From contig JAFOYH010000015.1 of NCBI GenBank assembly GCA_017391465.1, positions 1 through 47,819 on the forward strand: DNA of 47,819 nucleotides. The letters run 5' to 3'. Of this stretch, positions 7,718 through 17,379 are shown piece by piece (position 1 is the first letter of the stretch; every line of letters starts with the position of its first letter). Origin of the DNA: Lachnospiraceae bacterium. Lineage in GTDB: Bacteria > Bacillota_A > Clostridia > Lachnospirales > Lachnospiraceae. Under the pieces are notes generated by a model. That model was not told where the DNA came from, did no database searches, and was given only the letters and a program-made list of their open reading frames with translations. The position numbers and the translations under genes are program-made.

Positions 7718-9082
7718 TTGATAAATAAAGTATTGATTGCGAACCGTGGAGAGATTGCCGTGCGTATAATAAGAGCCTGCAGGGAGATGGGCATTGAAAC
7801 GGTGGCTGTTTATTCAGAAGCAGATGCGTCGTCTCTTCATGTTCAGTTGGCAGACGAGGCAGTGTGCATCGGTCCTGCCCCATCCAAAGACAGTTATTTA
7901 AATATGGAAAATATTCTTTCTGCAACACTGATCAGCGGTGCGGATGCCATTCATCCGGGTTTTGGATTCTTATCTGAAAATGCCAAATTTGCCGAGATGT
8001 GCCGACAGTGCAATATGACCTTTATTGGTCCGTCACCGGAACTCATTCATCGGATGGGTAATAAATCTGAAGCAAGAAAGACTATGATCAAGGCAAAGGT
8101 TCCAGTCATTCCGGGAACGAAAGAACCGGTTTATGATGTTCGTACCGGGCGGAAAATGGCAGATGAAATTGGTTATCCGGTAATGATTAAGGCATCTTCC
8201 GGGGGTGGCGGCAAAGGCATGCGCATTGCGCATAATGCCATTGAATTTGATGAAAGCTTCCGTGTTGCCCAGATGGAATCTATCAATAGCTTTAAAGACA
8301 ATACCATGTATATTGAAAAATATATCGAAGCACCCCGTCATATCGAATTTCAGATTTTAGGGGATCGTTATGGCAATGTGGTCCATTTGGGCGAGCGTGA
8401 TTGTTCTATTCAGAGACGTCACCAAAAAGTTTTGGAGGAATCACCTTCACCAGCTATGTCGGGAGAATTGCGCATGAAAATGGGGAAAATGGCGATTCGT
8501 GCGGCGAAGGCTGTTGGGTATGAAAGTGCCGGAACCATCGAGTTCTTGCTGGATAAATCGGGACAGTTTTATTTTATGGAAATGAATACACGAATTCAGG
8601 TAGAACATCCGGTAACAGAGACAGTGACTGGTATTGACTTAATTAAGAGTCAGATTCGCATTGCAGCAGGCGAGCCATTGGAGATTAAGCAGAAAGATAT
8701 TCTACTCAAAGGTCATTCCATCGAATGTCGAATCAATGCGGAAAATCCCGAATTGAATTTTAGACCATCACCGGGAACCATTGAACATTTGCATGTGCCG
8801 GGAGGCAAGGGAGTTCGTGTGGATACGGCGATCTATGCGGGCTGCACTATTCCGCCTCATTATGATCCCATGATCGCAAAGATCATTGTCCACGCAGCAT
8901 CGCGTGGGGAAGCCATTAAGAAAATGAAGAGTGCTTTGAGTGAATTTATCGTGACGGGCATTGATACCAACGTGGATTATCAGATGGAGCTTATGAACGA
9001 TCCTGTGTTTCAGAGTGGACAGTTTAGTACAGATTTTATTGAACAGAGAGAACAGAAGCAATCTTTGAAAAAGGAACGATAA
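7718..9082 (+). CDS. accC: Acetyl-CoA carboxylase, biotin carboxylase subunit
   Basis: About 454 residues. The N-terminal [21 protein letters not shown], the ATP-grasp glycine loop ([11 protein letters not shown], near residue 160) and [14 protein letters not shown] with the catalytic Glu/Asn/Arg set are intact. It carboxylates biotin on AccB using bicarbonate and ATP. I choose the TTG at 7718 as start because GAGGTGAG precedes it at short spacing and it gives the standard [12 protein letters not shown] beginning. An in-frame GTG at 7709 lies inside that ribosome site and would add three residues. Confidence 0.95.
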   Translation: MINKVLIANRGEIAVRIIRACREMGIETVAVYSEADASSLHVQLADEAVCIGPAPSKDSYLNMENILSATLISGADAIHPGFGFLSENAKFAEMCRQCNMTFIGPSPELIHRMGNKSEARKTMIKAKVPVIPGTKEPVYDVRTGRKMADEIGYPVMIKASSGGGGKGMRIAHNAIEFDESFRVAQMESINSFKDNTMYIEKYIEAPRHIEFQILGDRYGNVVHLGERDCSIQRRHQKVLEESPSPAMSGELRMKMGKMAIRAAKAVGYESAGTIEFLLDKSGQFYFMEMNTRIQVEHPVTETVTGIDLIKSQIRIAAGEPLEIKQKDILLKGHSIECRINAENPELNFRPSPGTIEHLHVPGGKGVRVDTAIYAGCTIPPHYDPMIAKIIVHAASRGEAIKKMKSALSEFIVTGIDTNVDYQMELMNDPVFQSGQFSTDFIEQREQKQSLKKER

Positions 9083-9101
9083 ATCAAAGGGAGGATGAAG
9101 A

Positions 9102-10010
9102 ATGGCAAAATTAAACAGCATATTTAAAAAGAAAACCATGATCACTTTATCCAACCGTACTCAAAGCGGTTCTCAGGATGCCTGTGTCACAGATAAGGAA
9201 TTGATTCAGCCGGTCATTCCTGATGGTTTATGGAAAAAATGTAAGCACTGTGGAGAGCTTTTATATAAAACAGATTTAGAAAAGAACCTGTATGTTTGTC
9301 CGTTTTGTGGGAAGCATTTGAGGATTTCTGCGAAGAAGCGTATCCGTATGTTGGCGGATGACGGATCATTTAAAGAGATGGATAAACAGATGCCGGATAA
9401 AAATCCTCTGAGTTTTCCCTTTTATGAAGAAAAACTCGATCAGATGCGCGAGCTGACAGGTAATAACGAGGCTGTCATTTATGGAATATGTACGATTCAT
9501 GGAGAGAAAGCTATTTTAGCAGTTATGGATTCAAGATTTATGATGGGGAGTATGGGGACAACGGTTGGTGAAAAGATTACAAGAGCCATTGAAGTGGCAA
9601 CTCGAAAGCAGTTGCCGGTTATAGTTGTAACCTGTTCCGGAGGCGCACGTATGCAGGAGGGAATTCTCTCTCTGATGCAGATGGCAAAAACTTCGGCAGC
9701 CGTAGAAGCTCATGGACGAGCCGGATTACCTTATTTTACTGTGATCACCGATCCAACCACAGGCGGCGTGACAGCCAGCTTTGCCATGCTTGGAGATGTT
9801 ATTCTTTCAGAACCGGGCACATTGATCGGATTTGCAGGTCAGCGTGTGATTGAACAGACCATTGGGCAGAAACTGCCGGAAGGATTTCAGAGTGCAGAAT
9901 TTATGTTAGAGCATGGATTTGTGGATCAGATCGTTGAAAGAAAAGACCTGAAAGAACGACTGTCCTGGCTCATTCGAACCCACAAAAGGTATCATGAGGA
10001 GGAAATATAA
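9102..10010 (+). CDS. accD: Acetyl-CoA carboxylase carboxyltransferase, beta subunit
   Basis: 302 residues. The zinc ribbon is complete: Cys47/Cys50 (CKHCG) and Cys66/Cys69 (CPFCG). The crotonase-like carboxyltransferase core follows, with [20 protein letters not shown] and the [17 protein letters not shown] oxyanion region. With AccA it transfers CO2 from carboxybiotin to acetyl-CoA. GGGAGG lies before the ATG. Its stop codon is directly followed by the accA ATG, which fits equal expression of the two subunits. Confidence 0.95.
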   Translation: MAKLNSIFKKKTMITLSNRTQSGSQDACVTDKELIQPVIPDGLWKKCKHCGELLYKTDLEKNLYVCPFCGKHLRISAKKRIRMLADDGSFKEMDKQMPDKNPLSFPFYEEKLDQMRELTGNNEAVIYGICTIHGEKAILAVMDSRFMMGSMGTTVGEKITRAIEVATRKQLPVIVVTCSGGARMQEGILSLMQMAKTSAAVEAHGRAGLPYFTVITDPTTGGVTASFAMLGDVILSEPGTLIGFAGQRVIEQTIGQKLPEGFQSAEFMLEHGFVDQIVERKDLKERLSWLIRTHKRYHEEEI

Positions 10011-10796
10011 ATGAAGCGAACAGCATGGGAAAAAGTCCGGATTGCCAGAGAAATGGAACGTCCGACCAGTCTTTATTATATTGAAAATATATTTGATGAG
10101 TTTATTGAAATACACGGAGACCGCGGTGTTAAAGATGATCCGGCCATTGTAGGCGGTATCGGATTTCTTGATGGGAAGCCTGTGACTGTTATTGGTCAGC
10201 AAAAGGGACGTGACTTAAAAGAACAGATAGCAAGAAACTTTGGAATGCCTAATCCGGAAGGTTATCGAAAGGCTCTGCGCCTGATGAAGCAGGCTGAAAA
10301 GTTTGGTCGTGCCGTCGTGTGTTTTGTGGATACATCCGGAGCATTTTGCGGTATCGAAGCAGAAGAACGCGGACAGGGCGAAGCCATTGCTCGAAGTCTG
10401 ATGGAAATGGCAGGCTTAACTGTACCTGTCGTGTCTATTATCATTGGTGAAGGCGGCAGTGGCGGCGCCCTGGCCATGGCGGTGGGCAACGAAGTCTGGT
10501 GTCTGGAAAACTCAGTATATTCCGTACTGTCACCGGAAGGATTTGCGGCCATTTTGTGGAAAGACGGCAAACGTGCCGGTGAAGCGGCAGAAGTTATGAA
10601 GATGACATCAGAACACTTGCTGGATTTAAAAATCGTGGACCGTGTTTTTGAAGAACAGGAACCGGTTCATGAAGATGGTGGTGAAGCCTTGACTTTAGAG
10701 ATGAAACAGGCCATGATCGAATTATTTAAACGCTATGAGGGAATGTCTGGTGAACAGATTCGAGCAGAACGTTATAAGCGGTTTCGGAAGTTTTAA
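10011..10796 (+). CDS. accA: Acetyl-CoA carboxylase carboxyltransferase, alpha subunit
   Basis: 261 residues, shorter than the E. coli protein (about 319) as is usual in Firmicutes. Recognised by the start [28 protein letters not shown], and the [15 protein letters not shown] / [14 protein letters not shown] oxyanion segments. It binds acetyl-CoA with AccD. Starts immediately after the accD stop, using AGGAGG inside the end of accD. It ends the fatty-acid operon; I see no terminator before ldh. Confidence 0.95.
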   Translation: MKRTAWEKVRIAREMERPTSLYYIENIFDEFIEIHGDRGVKDDPAIVGGIGFLDGKPVTVIGQQKGRDLKEQIARNFGMPNPEGYRKALRLMKQAEKFGRAVVCFVDTSGAFCGIEAEERGQGEAIARSLMEMAGLTVPVVSIIIGEGGSGGALAMAVGNEVWCLENSVYSVLSPEGFAAILWKDGKRAGEAAEVMKMTSEHLLDLKIVDRVFEEQEPVHEDGGEALTLEMKQAMIELFKRYEGMSGEQIRAERYKRFRKF

Positions 10797-10821
10797 AGAG
10801 AAATAGCGATAAAAAAACAAA

Positions 10822-10868
10822 TTCGAAAATCAAACGTATGAATCTCTTCTATTTGATTATCCTATATT
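10822..10868 (+). promoter_or_regulatory. Possible ldh promoter region with FabT-like imperfect sites
   Basis: TTCGAAAATCAAA (10822-10834) differs from the TTTGA-N3-TCAAA operator form at one arm base. TTTGATTATC (10852-10861) matches the left arm and start of the right arm. TATATT at 10863-10868 can serve as a -10 box; no strong -35 box is seen. The sites are weaker than those at acpP and fabD. Confidence 0.35.
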
Positions 10869-10895
10869 AAAGGGAATATAAAGGAGGATAAGTGA

Positions 10896-11858
10896 ATGGA
10901 ACAGAATTGCAAAGACGTAGATCTTCGAAAAGTAGCCATCATCGGATGTGGTTTCGTAGGTTCTGCATCGGCCTTTGCTTTGATGCAGAGTGGATTGTTT
11001 TCAGAAATGGTACTTATTGATGCGGATAAAGAACGTGCTGAAGGCGAAGCGTTAGATATCAGTCATGGACTTCCGTTGGGAAGACCTATGCGAATCTATG
11101 CGGGAGATTATGATGATATTACGGATGCAGCGATTATCATTATCACAGCCGGTGCCAACCAGAAACCGGATGAAACAAGGCTGGATCTGGTTCACAAAAA
11201 TGTAGCCATTTTTAAAATGATTATTCCACAGATTAAGTCCAGAGGATACAAAGGGATTCTTCTAATTGTATCCAATCCGGTAGATATTTTAACTTATGTG
11301 GCGTTAAAACTCAGTGGATTTGCTGAAAGTCGTGTCATAGGTTCGGGGACAGTGTTGGATACATCCCGACTGAAATTTGAAATTGGTGAATATCTTGGCG
11401 TAGATAGTCGAAGTGTGCATGCTTTTATTATCGGCGAGCATGGGGACAGTGAGATTGCAGCCTGGAGCAGTGCCAATATATCTGGGGTTCCGATGCGCAA
11501 TTTCTATGAATTCAAAGGAAAGCACAAGTATGAAAAAGCAGCAGCAAATATTGCGGATTCTGTACGCAACAGTGCCTATGAGATTATTGAAAAGAAAAAA
11601 GCCACGTATTATGGCATTGCCATGTCAGTACGAAGAATCTGTGAAGCCATTGTACGTGACGAGAAATCCATCATGCCTGTTTCTGCACCTATGCATGGGG
11701 AATATGGAATCAACGATGTCGTATTAAGTATGCCGGCGATTATTGGAAAAAAAGGTCTGGAGGGCCATATGCCTATTGAATTGAATGGTGATGAAATTAA
11801 AGCACTTCGGGAATCGGCAGATACCTTGAGAGAAGTATTAATGGGAATCGAATTATAA
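10896..11858 (+). CDS. ldh: L-lactate dehydrogenase
   Basis: 320 residues of the LDH/MDH family. The NAD loop GCGFVGSASAFALMQSG is near the N-terminus. GANQKPDETR has glutamine (Q89) at the position that selects pyruvate in LDH (arginine in malate dehydrogenase), plus the active Arg95; His182 in IIGEHGDSE is the catalytic acid/base. It reduces pyruvate to L-lactate and recycles NAD+ in fermentation. AAAGGAGG precedes the ATG. It stands between the fatty-acid operon and a bidirectional terminator. The leader has imperfect FabT-like sites, so joint control with lipid synthesis is possible but unproven. Confidence 0.93.
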   Translation: MEQNCKDVDLRKVAIIGCGFVGSASAFALMQSGLFSEMVLIDADKERAEGEALDISHGLPLGRPMRIYAGDYDDITDAAIIIITAGANQKPDETRLDLVHKNVAIFKMIIPQIKSRGYKGILLIVSNPVDILTYVALKLSGFAESRVIGSGTVLDTSRLKFEIGEYLGVDSRSVHAFIIGEHGDSEIAAWSSANISGVPMRNFYEFKGKHKYEKAAANIADSVRNSAYEIIEKKKATYYGIAMSVRRICEAIVRDEKSIMPVSAPMHGEYGINDVVLSMPAIIGKKGLEGHMPIELNGDEIKALRESADTLREVLMGIEL

Positions 11859-11903
11859 AAAATGCCAGTGACTGCAAAGATGTAATGCAATCACTGGCAT
11901 TTT
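11859..11903. terminator. Bidirectional terminator between ldh and the minus-strand EamA gene
   Basis: AAAATGCCAGTGA and TCACTGGCATTTT form a perfect 13-bp stem (11859-11871 / 11891-11903), with an inner TGCA/TGCA pair. A-run on one side and T-run on the other let it stop transcripts from both converging genes. It begins right after the ldh stop codon. Confidence 0.9.
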
Positions 11904-11908
11904 CAATG

Positions 11909-12799
11909 TTATTTATGTTTTTTTCGCTCCGGCAACTGTACCAGAATAATGGCCCCAAACATAAGTACACAGCCAAAAAGTTCTCTTGCAGAAAGTGCCT
12001 GTTTTAAGATGACCCAACCGGCAAGAACACTAAATACGGATTCAAGACTCATGATGAGTGATGCAATGGTCGGATCATAGTTTTTCTGTGCTACAATCTG
12101 CAAAGTATATCCCACACCGCTGGAGAGCATACCTGCATAGAGAATAGGTGCCCACGCTGAAAGAAGGGCGGACATAGTTGGGCGCTCTAAGATTAAGGCA
12201 GGAATGCCGCAAAGTACGGCTACAACAGCAAATTGGATGCAGGCCATACGGACCCCATCCACCATCGGTGAAAAATGATCAATAATTAATATGTGAAAGG
12301 AAAAGGCAAGGGCGCAAAGCATAACGAGAAGATCCCCTTTGCCAAGATATAAACGGTCTGTCATACATAAAAAGTAAAGTCCAATAACGGAGAGAAGGAC
12401 ACTGATCCAAACACGAAGGCCCGGTTTGCGTTTTAAAAAGATTCCAAGGATGGGAACCAGGATTATGTACAGAGCTGTGATAAAACCGGCTTTACCAACG
12501 GTTGTGTAGCCGATACCGTATTGCTGCAGCATACTGGCAATGGCAAGGGCGGTTCCGCAGCAGATACCTCCAAGGAGGAGTGTTTTTGGATGGCCATTCT
12601 CTACAACTTCATGATTCTTTTCTTTGAACTTATCTAAAAATGCAATACACGGAATGAGAAAGAGGGCACCGATGACGGAACGGGATGCGGTAAATGTCCA
12701 TGGACCAACATAGGTATTGCCCACACTCTGGGCAACAAAAGCCACACCCCAGATAAAGGCCGTTAAGATTAATAAAAAGGTATTTCGAGTCTTATTCAT
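11909..12799 (-). CDS. EamA/DMT-superfamily transporter (first copy)
   Basis: 296 residues with about ten hydrophobic segments in two EamA repeats, the pattern of drug/metabolite transporters (AFIWGVAFVAQSVGNTYVGPWTF at the start; IASLIMSLESVFSVLAGWVIL in the second half). The C-terminus is basic (PERKKHK), expected to face the cytoplasm. Likely a metabolite exporter; the substrate cannot be read from sequence. It follows the neighbouring EamA gene by 24 bases on the same strand, so the two are probably cotranscribed and may act together or have separate substrates. Confidence 0.88.
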   Translation of the reverse strand: MNKTRNTFLLILTAFIWGVAFVAQSVGNTYVGPWTFTASRSVIGALFLIPCIAFLDKFKEKNHEVVENGHPKTLLLGGICCGTALAIASMLQQYGIGYTTVGKAGFITALYIILVPILGIFLKRKPGLRVWISVLLSVIGLYFLCMTDRLYLGKGDLLVMLCALAFSFHILIIDHFSPMVDGVRMACIQFAVVAVLCGIPALILERPTMSALLSAWAPILYAGMLSSGVGYTLQIVAQKNYDPTIASLIMSLESVFSVLAGWVILKQALSARELFGCVLMFGAIILVQLPERKKHK

Positions 12800-12823
12800 G
12801 ATGTAAAAATCCTTTCGTTTGCA

Positions 12824-13687
12824 TTATTTTTTCTTAAAATATCCCATATTGTAAATATACATGAGAATCGAAACACCACAGATGATGGTGTATCCGATCA
12901 AGCTAAAGGCATCCGGTAACTGGCCGAAAACAATGAAACCAAGGACGGCAGCGAAGATAACCTGAGTATAGTCATAAATAGAAATTTCGCGGGCAGGTGC
13001 ATATTTGTAAGCGTAAGTGACGCCAAACTGTCCGCCGGAAGCGGCAAGACCAGCAAGGAGCAGCATACATAATTGTTTAAATGTCATTGGTTCATAATTT
13101 AATAAAATATAAGGCAGTACGGCCAGACAGGAAAATGCGGAGAAAAAGAAGACAATAAATGGTCCACGTTCGCCCCGCAGTCCAAGATAACGGACTGTTG
13201 TGTAAGCACCGCCGGCGGCAATGGCGCCAAGAAGACCCACAAGCGCCGGAATCATGGAGTTCAGAGAAAATCCCGGACGGATGATAAAAAGGCTTCCGAT
13301 AAAGGCTATAATAATACTTGCAATCTGAACACCATTGATCTTTTCTTTTAAGAAGATATAGGAACAGATTAAAACCACGAAGGGTGATAACTTGTTCAAC
13401 ATGGATGCATCGGACAAAAGAAGATGTCCAAGGGCATAGTAGTTACATAAAATACCTGCAGTTCCAAGGGTGGATCGTAAAATCAGATATCTAAGGTTTT
13501 CTTTTTTATAAGAAAAGTCTCCGCTTTTCATTAAAATAGAAGCGGCAAATAAAAAGGAAATCAGATTTCGGAAGAAACTCTTCTGAATGGGATTAATATC
13601 TCCTGCAAGTTGAACGAACAGGTTCATGAGAGCAAAGGAAGAAGCGGAAATTAAAATAAAAAGAATCCCCTTTTGTTTATTAGTCAC
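12824..13687 (-). CDS. EamA/DMT-superfamily transporter (second copy)
   Basis: 287 residues, ten predicted membrane segments in two EamA halves (SASSFALMNLFVQLAGD; ASGGQFGVTYAYKYAPAREISIYDYTQVIFAAVLGF). The second half motif resembles S-adenosylmethionine/riboflavin-type DMT members, but that is not enough for a substrate call. The start is a GTG at 13685-13687 preceded on the minus strand by GAGGTGAT with five bases between. First gene of the minus-strand pair; AT-rich DNA upstream (13690-13750) probably holds the promoter. Confidence 0.88.
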   Translation of the reverse strand: MTNKQKGILFILISASSFALMNLFVQLAGDINPIQKSFFRNLISFLFAASILMKSGDFSYKKENLRYLILRSTLGTAGILCNYYALGHLLLSDASMLNKLSPFVVLICSYIFLKEKINGVQIASIIIAFIGSLFIIRPGFSLNSMIPALVGLLGAIAAGGAYTTVRYLGLRGERGPFIVFFFSAFSCLAVLPYILLNYEPMTFKQLCMLLLAGLAASGGQFGVTYAYKYAPAREISIYDYTQVIFAAVLGFIVFGQLPDAFSLIGYTIICGVSILMYIYNMGYFKKK

Positions 13688-13770
13688 GGATGATCACCTC
13701 ATAGTAAAAATTTAAAGAATAAAAATATAGTTAATATAGAATTATAAGTCACAAAAGGGTAAAAGTAAAT

Positions 13771-13795
13771 CCGGGAAAAATCATTTTTCTCCCGG
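13771..13795 (-). terminator. Hairpin at the end of the CmpB-like gene
   Basis: Read on the minus strand, CCGGGAGAAAAA and TTTTTCCCGG pair with two unpaired bases in one arm, and a loosely T-rich stretch follows. The stem covers the stop codon of the CmpB-like gene. Moderate terminator. Confidence 0.55.
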
Positions 13796-14176
13796 TATGA
13801 CAGTAAGCATTCGTTCAAAAAAGAGACCGGCTGTAAACCACAGCGGTGTATAGCATAGATTGATGAGCCCGCGGATATTTGCCGGCTGTCCGGAATAATC
13901 CCAGGGACAGCGATGAAATTTTTTCAGAATGGCACCGGTAGTGTATTCTGTGACAAAAATCAATAGTGTATACAAACCTCCTCGAATGACCATACTTTTG
14001 TCTTTCAATCGCTGGCTGATGGGTCCAAGAAATGCGGCAAGTCCATAAATCGGAAACATCCACACAGAGGTCTGGCAGGTCAGCTTGGGGTCACGTGACA
14101 CCATGGATCCCAGTCCGGTCCATAGTACTTCCATACACCAACCCGCCAGTCCACAAAGAATGAAATTTTTCTTCAT
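13781..14176 (-). CDS. CmpB-type (ABC_trans_CmpB family) membrane protein
   Basis: 131 residues from the ATG at 14174-14176. About four hydrophobic stretches, with family-like features: GWCMEVLWTGL, the FPIYGLAAFLGP turn and CPWDYSGQPANIRGLINL. The family is listed as putative ABC-transporter type IV membrane component, but no ATPase is nearby and its function is unknown. A TTG start at 14215 would add 13 residues. Neither start has a clear Shine-Dalgarno sequence. It is divergent from the methyltransferase gene with 76-115 bases between. Confidence 0.7.
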   Translation of the reverse strand: MKKNFILCGLAGWCMEVLWTGLGSMVSRDPKLTCQTSVWMFPIYGLAAFLGPISQRLKDKSMVIRGGLYTLLIFVTEYTTGAILKKFHRCPWDYSGQPANIRGLINLCYTPLWFTAGLFFERMLTVIPGEK

Positions 14177-14291
14177 GGATATATTATGACGCCAGTGACA
14201 CAAAATATGCGTCAAATGAAAAATATCTTGATTGAATTACGTTACAATGGTAAAGTTATTATGAGTAAGTATAAGAAAATGAGGGAAAGCT

Positions 14292-15494
14292 ATGGGAATG
14301 CCGATTGTAACATTAAAAAAAGGTGAAGGCCGTACGATTAAAGCCGGCGGAGCATGGATTTTTGATAATGAGATTGATACGATTTTAGGAACTTATGAGA
14401 ATGGCAATGATGTGATCGTTCGTGATTTTGACGGTTATCCGATGGGACGCGGATTTATTAACACTGCGTCAAAGATTCGTATCCGTATGATGACACGCAA
14501 TGTGGACCAGGAGATTGACGAGGCATTTATTCGCATGCGTGTAAAAAATGCCTGGGAATACCGTAAGAAAGTGATTGACACAAACTGCTGTCGTGTGATT
14601 TTTGGAGAAGCGGATTTTCTTCCGGGCATTGTCGTGGATAAGTTTTCTGATGTGCTGGTTGTTCAGTCGCTGGCTCTTGGAATTGATAAATATAAAATGA
14701 TAATCATCGAAGCTTTAAAAGATTTTATGGCAGAAGATGGCATGCCAATCCGTGGTGTCTATGAGCGAAGCGATGCCAAAGTTCGTAAACAGGAAGGCAT
14801 GGAACTTTACAAAGGCTTTATTGGCGAACCATTTGATACGAAAGTTCCGATTGTGGAGAATGGCGTGAAGTATCTGGTCGATGTAAAAGATGGTCAAAAG
14901 ACCGGATTTTTCCTGGATCAGAAAGAAAACCGCAAAGCGATAGCTAATTTGAGTAAAGGTTATGAAGTTTTGGATTGCTTTACACATACGGGATCCTTTG
15001 CACTCAATGCAGCTTATGGCGGCGCATGTCGTGTAACAGGTGTGGATGCTTCTGAACTTGCAGTCAATCAGGCAAGGGAGAATGCCCGTTTAAATGGTGT
15101 TGATGATTTTGTGGATTTTGTCTGTGCCGATGTGTTTGAATATTTGCCTGCTCTTGAAAAAGAAGGTAAGAAATTTGATCTGGTTGTTTTGGATCCTCCG
15201 GCATTTACCAAATCAAGAAACTCGATTAAAAATGCAGTGAAGGGCTATCGTGAGATTAACATCCGTGGTCTTAAGCTGGTCAAAGATGGCGGTTATCTGG
15301 CAACCTGTTCCTGTTCCCATTTTATGGATTTTGAACGATTTACAGAAACCATCAAACAGGCGGCACGCAGTGCCCACAAACGTCTGCGTCAGGTAGAATT
15401 CAAGACACAGGCACCGGATCATCCAATTCTCTGGGCAGCGGATGAATCTTATTATCTGAAATTTTACATTTTCCAGGTGTGTGACGAAAAGTAG
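14292..15494 (+). CDS. Class I SAM-dependent rRNA methyltransferase, RlmI-like (COG1092)
   Basis: 400 residues. An N-terminal PUA domain (residues ~1-80; TLKKGEGRTIKAGGAWIFDNEI) is followed by a linker domain and a Rossmann methyltransferase with the SAM loop LDCFTHTGSFALNAA (near 235) and the catalytic-region motif LDPPAFTKSR (near 300); a late SCSCSHFMD segment carries the cysteines. E. coli RlmI methylates C1962 of 23S rRNA, and this protein has the same architecture, so 23S m5C formation is likely. GAGGGAAAG precedes the ATG. folC follows with no gap, so they share a transcript. Confidence 0.88.
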   Translation: MGMPIVTLKKGEGRTIKAGGAWIFDNEIDTILGTYENGNDVIVRDFDGYPMGRGFINTASKIRIRMMTRNVDQEIDEAFIRMRVKNAWEYRKKVIDTNCCRVIFGEADFLPGIVVDKFSDVLVVQSLALGIDKYKMIIIEALKDFMAEDGMPIRGVYERSDAKVRKQEGMELYKGFIGEPFDTKVPIVENGVKYLVDVKDGQKTGFFLDQKENRKAIANLSKGYEVLDCFTHTGSFALNAAYGGACRVTGVDASELAVNQARENARLNGVDDFVDFVCADVFEYLPALEKEGKKFDLVVLDPPAFTKSRNSIKNAVKGYREINIRGLKLVKDGGYLATCSCSHFMDFERFTETIKQAARSAHKRLRQVEFKTQAPDHPILWAADESYYLKFYIFQVCDEK

Positions 15495-15503
15495 GTGGCA
15501 GCA

Positions 15504-16805
15504 GTGAAGATGATGACATATGATGAAACGTTTGCGTGGATTCATCAAATGGAACAATTTGGAATCCATTTAGGATTAACCCGAATGGAAGAACTTTTAA
15601 AACGTATGGGACGGCCGGACAGGTGTTTGAAGATTATTCATGTGGCCGGAACCAATGGTAAAGGCTCTGTATGTACATTTATTGCCTCGATTCTCGGTGC
15701 AGCCGGTTATTCAGTGGGACGTTACATTTCGCCCACACTGGTGGAATATCGGGAACGTATTCAGATGGATGGACAGATGATTGAGGAGGAAGATCTTTCT
15801 GAAGGCATGAGTCTAGTGCGGGAGATCTGCGAAGGCATGGCGATAGATGGTCTGGAAGTTCCGACCATCTTTGAAATCGAAACCGCTGTTGCTTTCTGGT
15901 ATTTTAAAAAGCAATCCTGTGATTATGTTGTGCTGGAAGTTGGCATGGGTGGACGACTGGACTCGACGAATGTCATTGAGCATCCTGTGTTAAATGTCAT
16001 TGCGTCCATTTCTATGGACCATATGGTCCAGCTTGGTGATACATTATGCGCTATTGCCACTGAAAAAGCAGGAATCATTAAAGAAGGCACACCGGTCGTT
16101 GTGTATCCTCAGGCAGAGGAAGCACTTGAGGTGATCCGTCAGGTATGTGAAGAGAAACATACCCATCCGGTGATTGCAGACTGGAGTCGGCTGGTTCTTA
16201 AAGAACGCAGATTGTTTGAAGAGTCAATGATTTTAAAAGCCTGTCAGACATTTGATTATAAAGATTATAAAGACTGTCAGATTCATCTGGCAGGAACGTA
16301 CCAGATTCAGAATGCGTGTCTGGCTATAGAAGCCATAGAAGCCCTGAAACCTGAAAAGATGGAAAGAGCTTATATCTATAAAGGTCTTTTCGAGGCACAG
16401 TGGCCGGGAAGATTTGAATGTCTTTCCAGAGAACCCATCGTATTTATTGACGGTGCACACAATCCGGAAGGTGCAGAAAGTCTTCGGGAGAGTGTGGAAG
16501 CATATTTTCCGGATACAAAACGGACACTGGTGATGGGGGTATTTAAAGATAAAGATTATGATCAGATTTTAAGGATCATGTCCGAGGTTTCAGATACACT
16601 GATCACATTTACACCGAAACATCCGAGAGGTCTTGAAAGCAGTGCTTTGGCTTCTCAGGCGACCCATTATTTTGATGATGTGGAGGATGGTCAGACAGCC
16701 CGGAAGGCATTGGAAAGGGCAAAAATAAAAACAGATCCTGGCGGTTTGATTCTGATTTTTGGTTCATTATCAACGATTTCAACATTTTACGAGATATTTA
16801 GTTAG
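15504..16805 (+). CDS. folC: Folylpolyglutamate synthase / dihydrofolate synthase
   Basis: Mur-ligase-type enzyme of about 433 residues. GTNGKGSVCTFIASIL is the ATP loop; VLEVGMGGRLDSTN and FIDGAHNPEG are the other family signatures. It adds glutamate to dihydropteroate or folates, keeping them in the cell. Start is uncertain: three candidates exist, GTG 15495 (directly after the rlmI-like stop), GTG 15504 (five bases after AGGTGG; chosen) and ATG 15510. It opens the folate cluster, 19 bases before folE. Confidence 0.92.
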   Translation: MKMMTYDETFAWIHQMEQFGIHLGLTRMEELLKRMGRPDRCLKIIHVAGTNGKGSVCTFIASILGAAGYSVGRYISPTLVEYRERIQMDGQMIEEEDLSEGMSLVREICEGMAIDGLEVPTIFEIETAVAFWYFKKQSCDYVVLEVGMGGRLDSTNVIEHPVLNVIASISMDHMVQLGDTLCAIATEKAGIIKEGTPVVVYPQAEEALEVIRQVCEEKHTHPVIADWSRLVLKERRLFEESMILKACQTFDYKDYKDCQIHLAGTYQIQNACLAIEAIEALKPEKMERAYIYKGLFEAQWPGRFECLSREPIVFIDGAHNPEGAESLRESVEAYFPDTKRTLVMGVFKDKDYDQILRIMSEVSDTLITFTPKHPRGLESSALASQATHYFDDVEDGQTARKALERAKIKTDPGGLILIFGSLSTISTFYEIFS

Positions 16806-16824
16806 ATAGAAGGAGCGGACAGAT

Positions 16825-17379
16825 ATGATCGATGAGAAAAAAGTACAAGAAGGTATACGGCTGATTCTTGAAGGAATCGGGGAAGACGTGAACCGTCCGG
16901 GCCTTATTGAGACACCTTTGCGTATTGCGAATATGTATAAAGAGATTTACGGCGGCATGGATGAAGATGTGTCTGTTCATTTGCACAAAACATTTCCTGC
17001 AATCAATAATGAGATCGTATTAGAAAAAGACATTACATTTTATTCTACATGTGAACATCATTTGCTTCCGTTTTATGGAAAAGCACATATTGCCTACATA
17101 CCGGATAATCAGGTGGTTGGATTAAGCAAACTGGCACGTACAGTGGATGTGTATGCAAGACGTCCTCAGATTCAGGAACAGATGACGGCCCAGATTGGAG
17201 ATGCCATTATGGAACATTTGAAACCAAAGGGCGTTATGGTCATTGTTCAGGCGGAGCATATGTGTATGACAATGCGTGGTATTAAAAAACCGGGAAGTCA
17301 GACATTAACCTATGTTTGCAGAGGTGCTTTTGAGGATAATCCTGCATTGCAGCAGATGGTTTTCAATATGGTGAAATAA
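16825..17379 (+). CDS. folE: GTP cyclohydrolase I
   Basis: 184 residues, normal size. Zinc ligands are visible in [10 protein letters not shown] (Cys and His) and in [10 protein letters not shown] (Cys); the latter also carries the GTP-binding KKPGSQT follow-on. It turns GTP into dihydroneopterin triphosphate, the first step of folate synthesis. GAAGGAGCGG precedes the ATG. Its stop overlaps the start of the HD-domain gene by one base. Confidence 0.96.
   Translation: MIDEKKVQEGIRLILEGIGEDVNRPGLIETPLRIANMYKEIYGGMDEDVSVHLHKTFPAINNEIVLEKDITFYSTCEHHLLPFYGKAHIAYIPDNQVVGLSKLARTVDVYARRPQIQEQMTAQIGDAIMEHLKPKGVMVIVQAEHMCMTMRGIKKPGSQTLTYVCRGAFEDNPALQQMVFNMVK

Noticed and set aside
14187..14214. TGACGC/GCGTCA inverted repeat as operator of the divergent CmpB/methyltransferase genes
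   Set aside because: Only six bases per arm, lying at or inside the uncertain start of the CmpB-like gene; could be chance.
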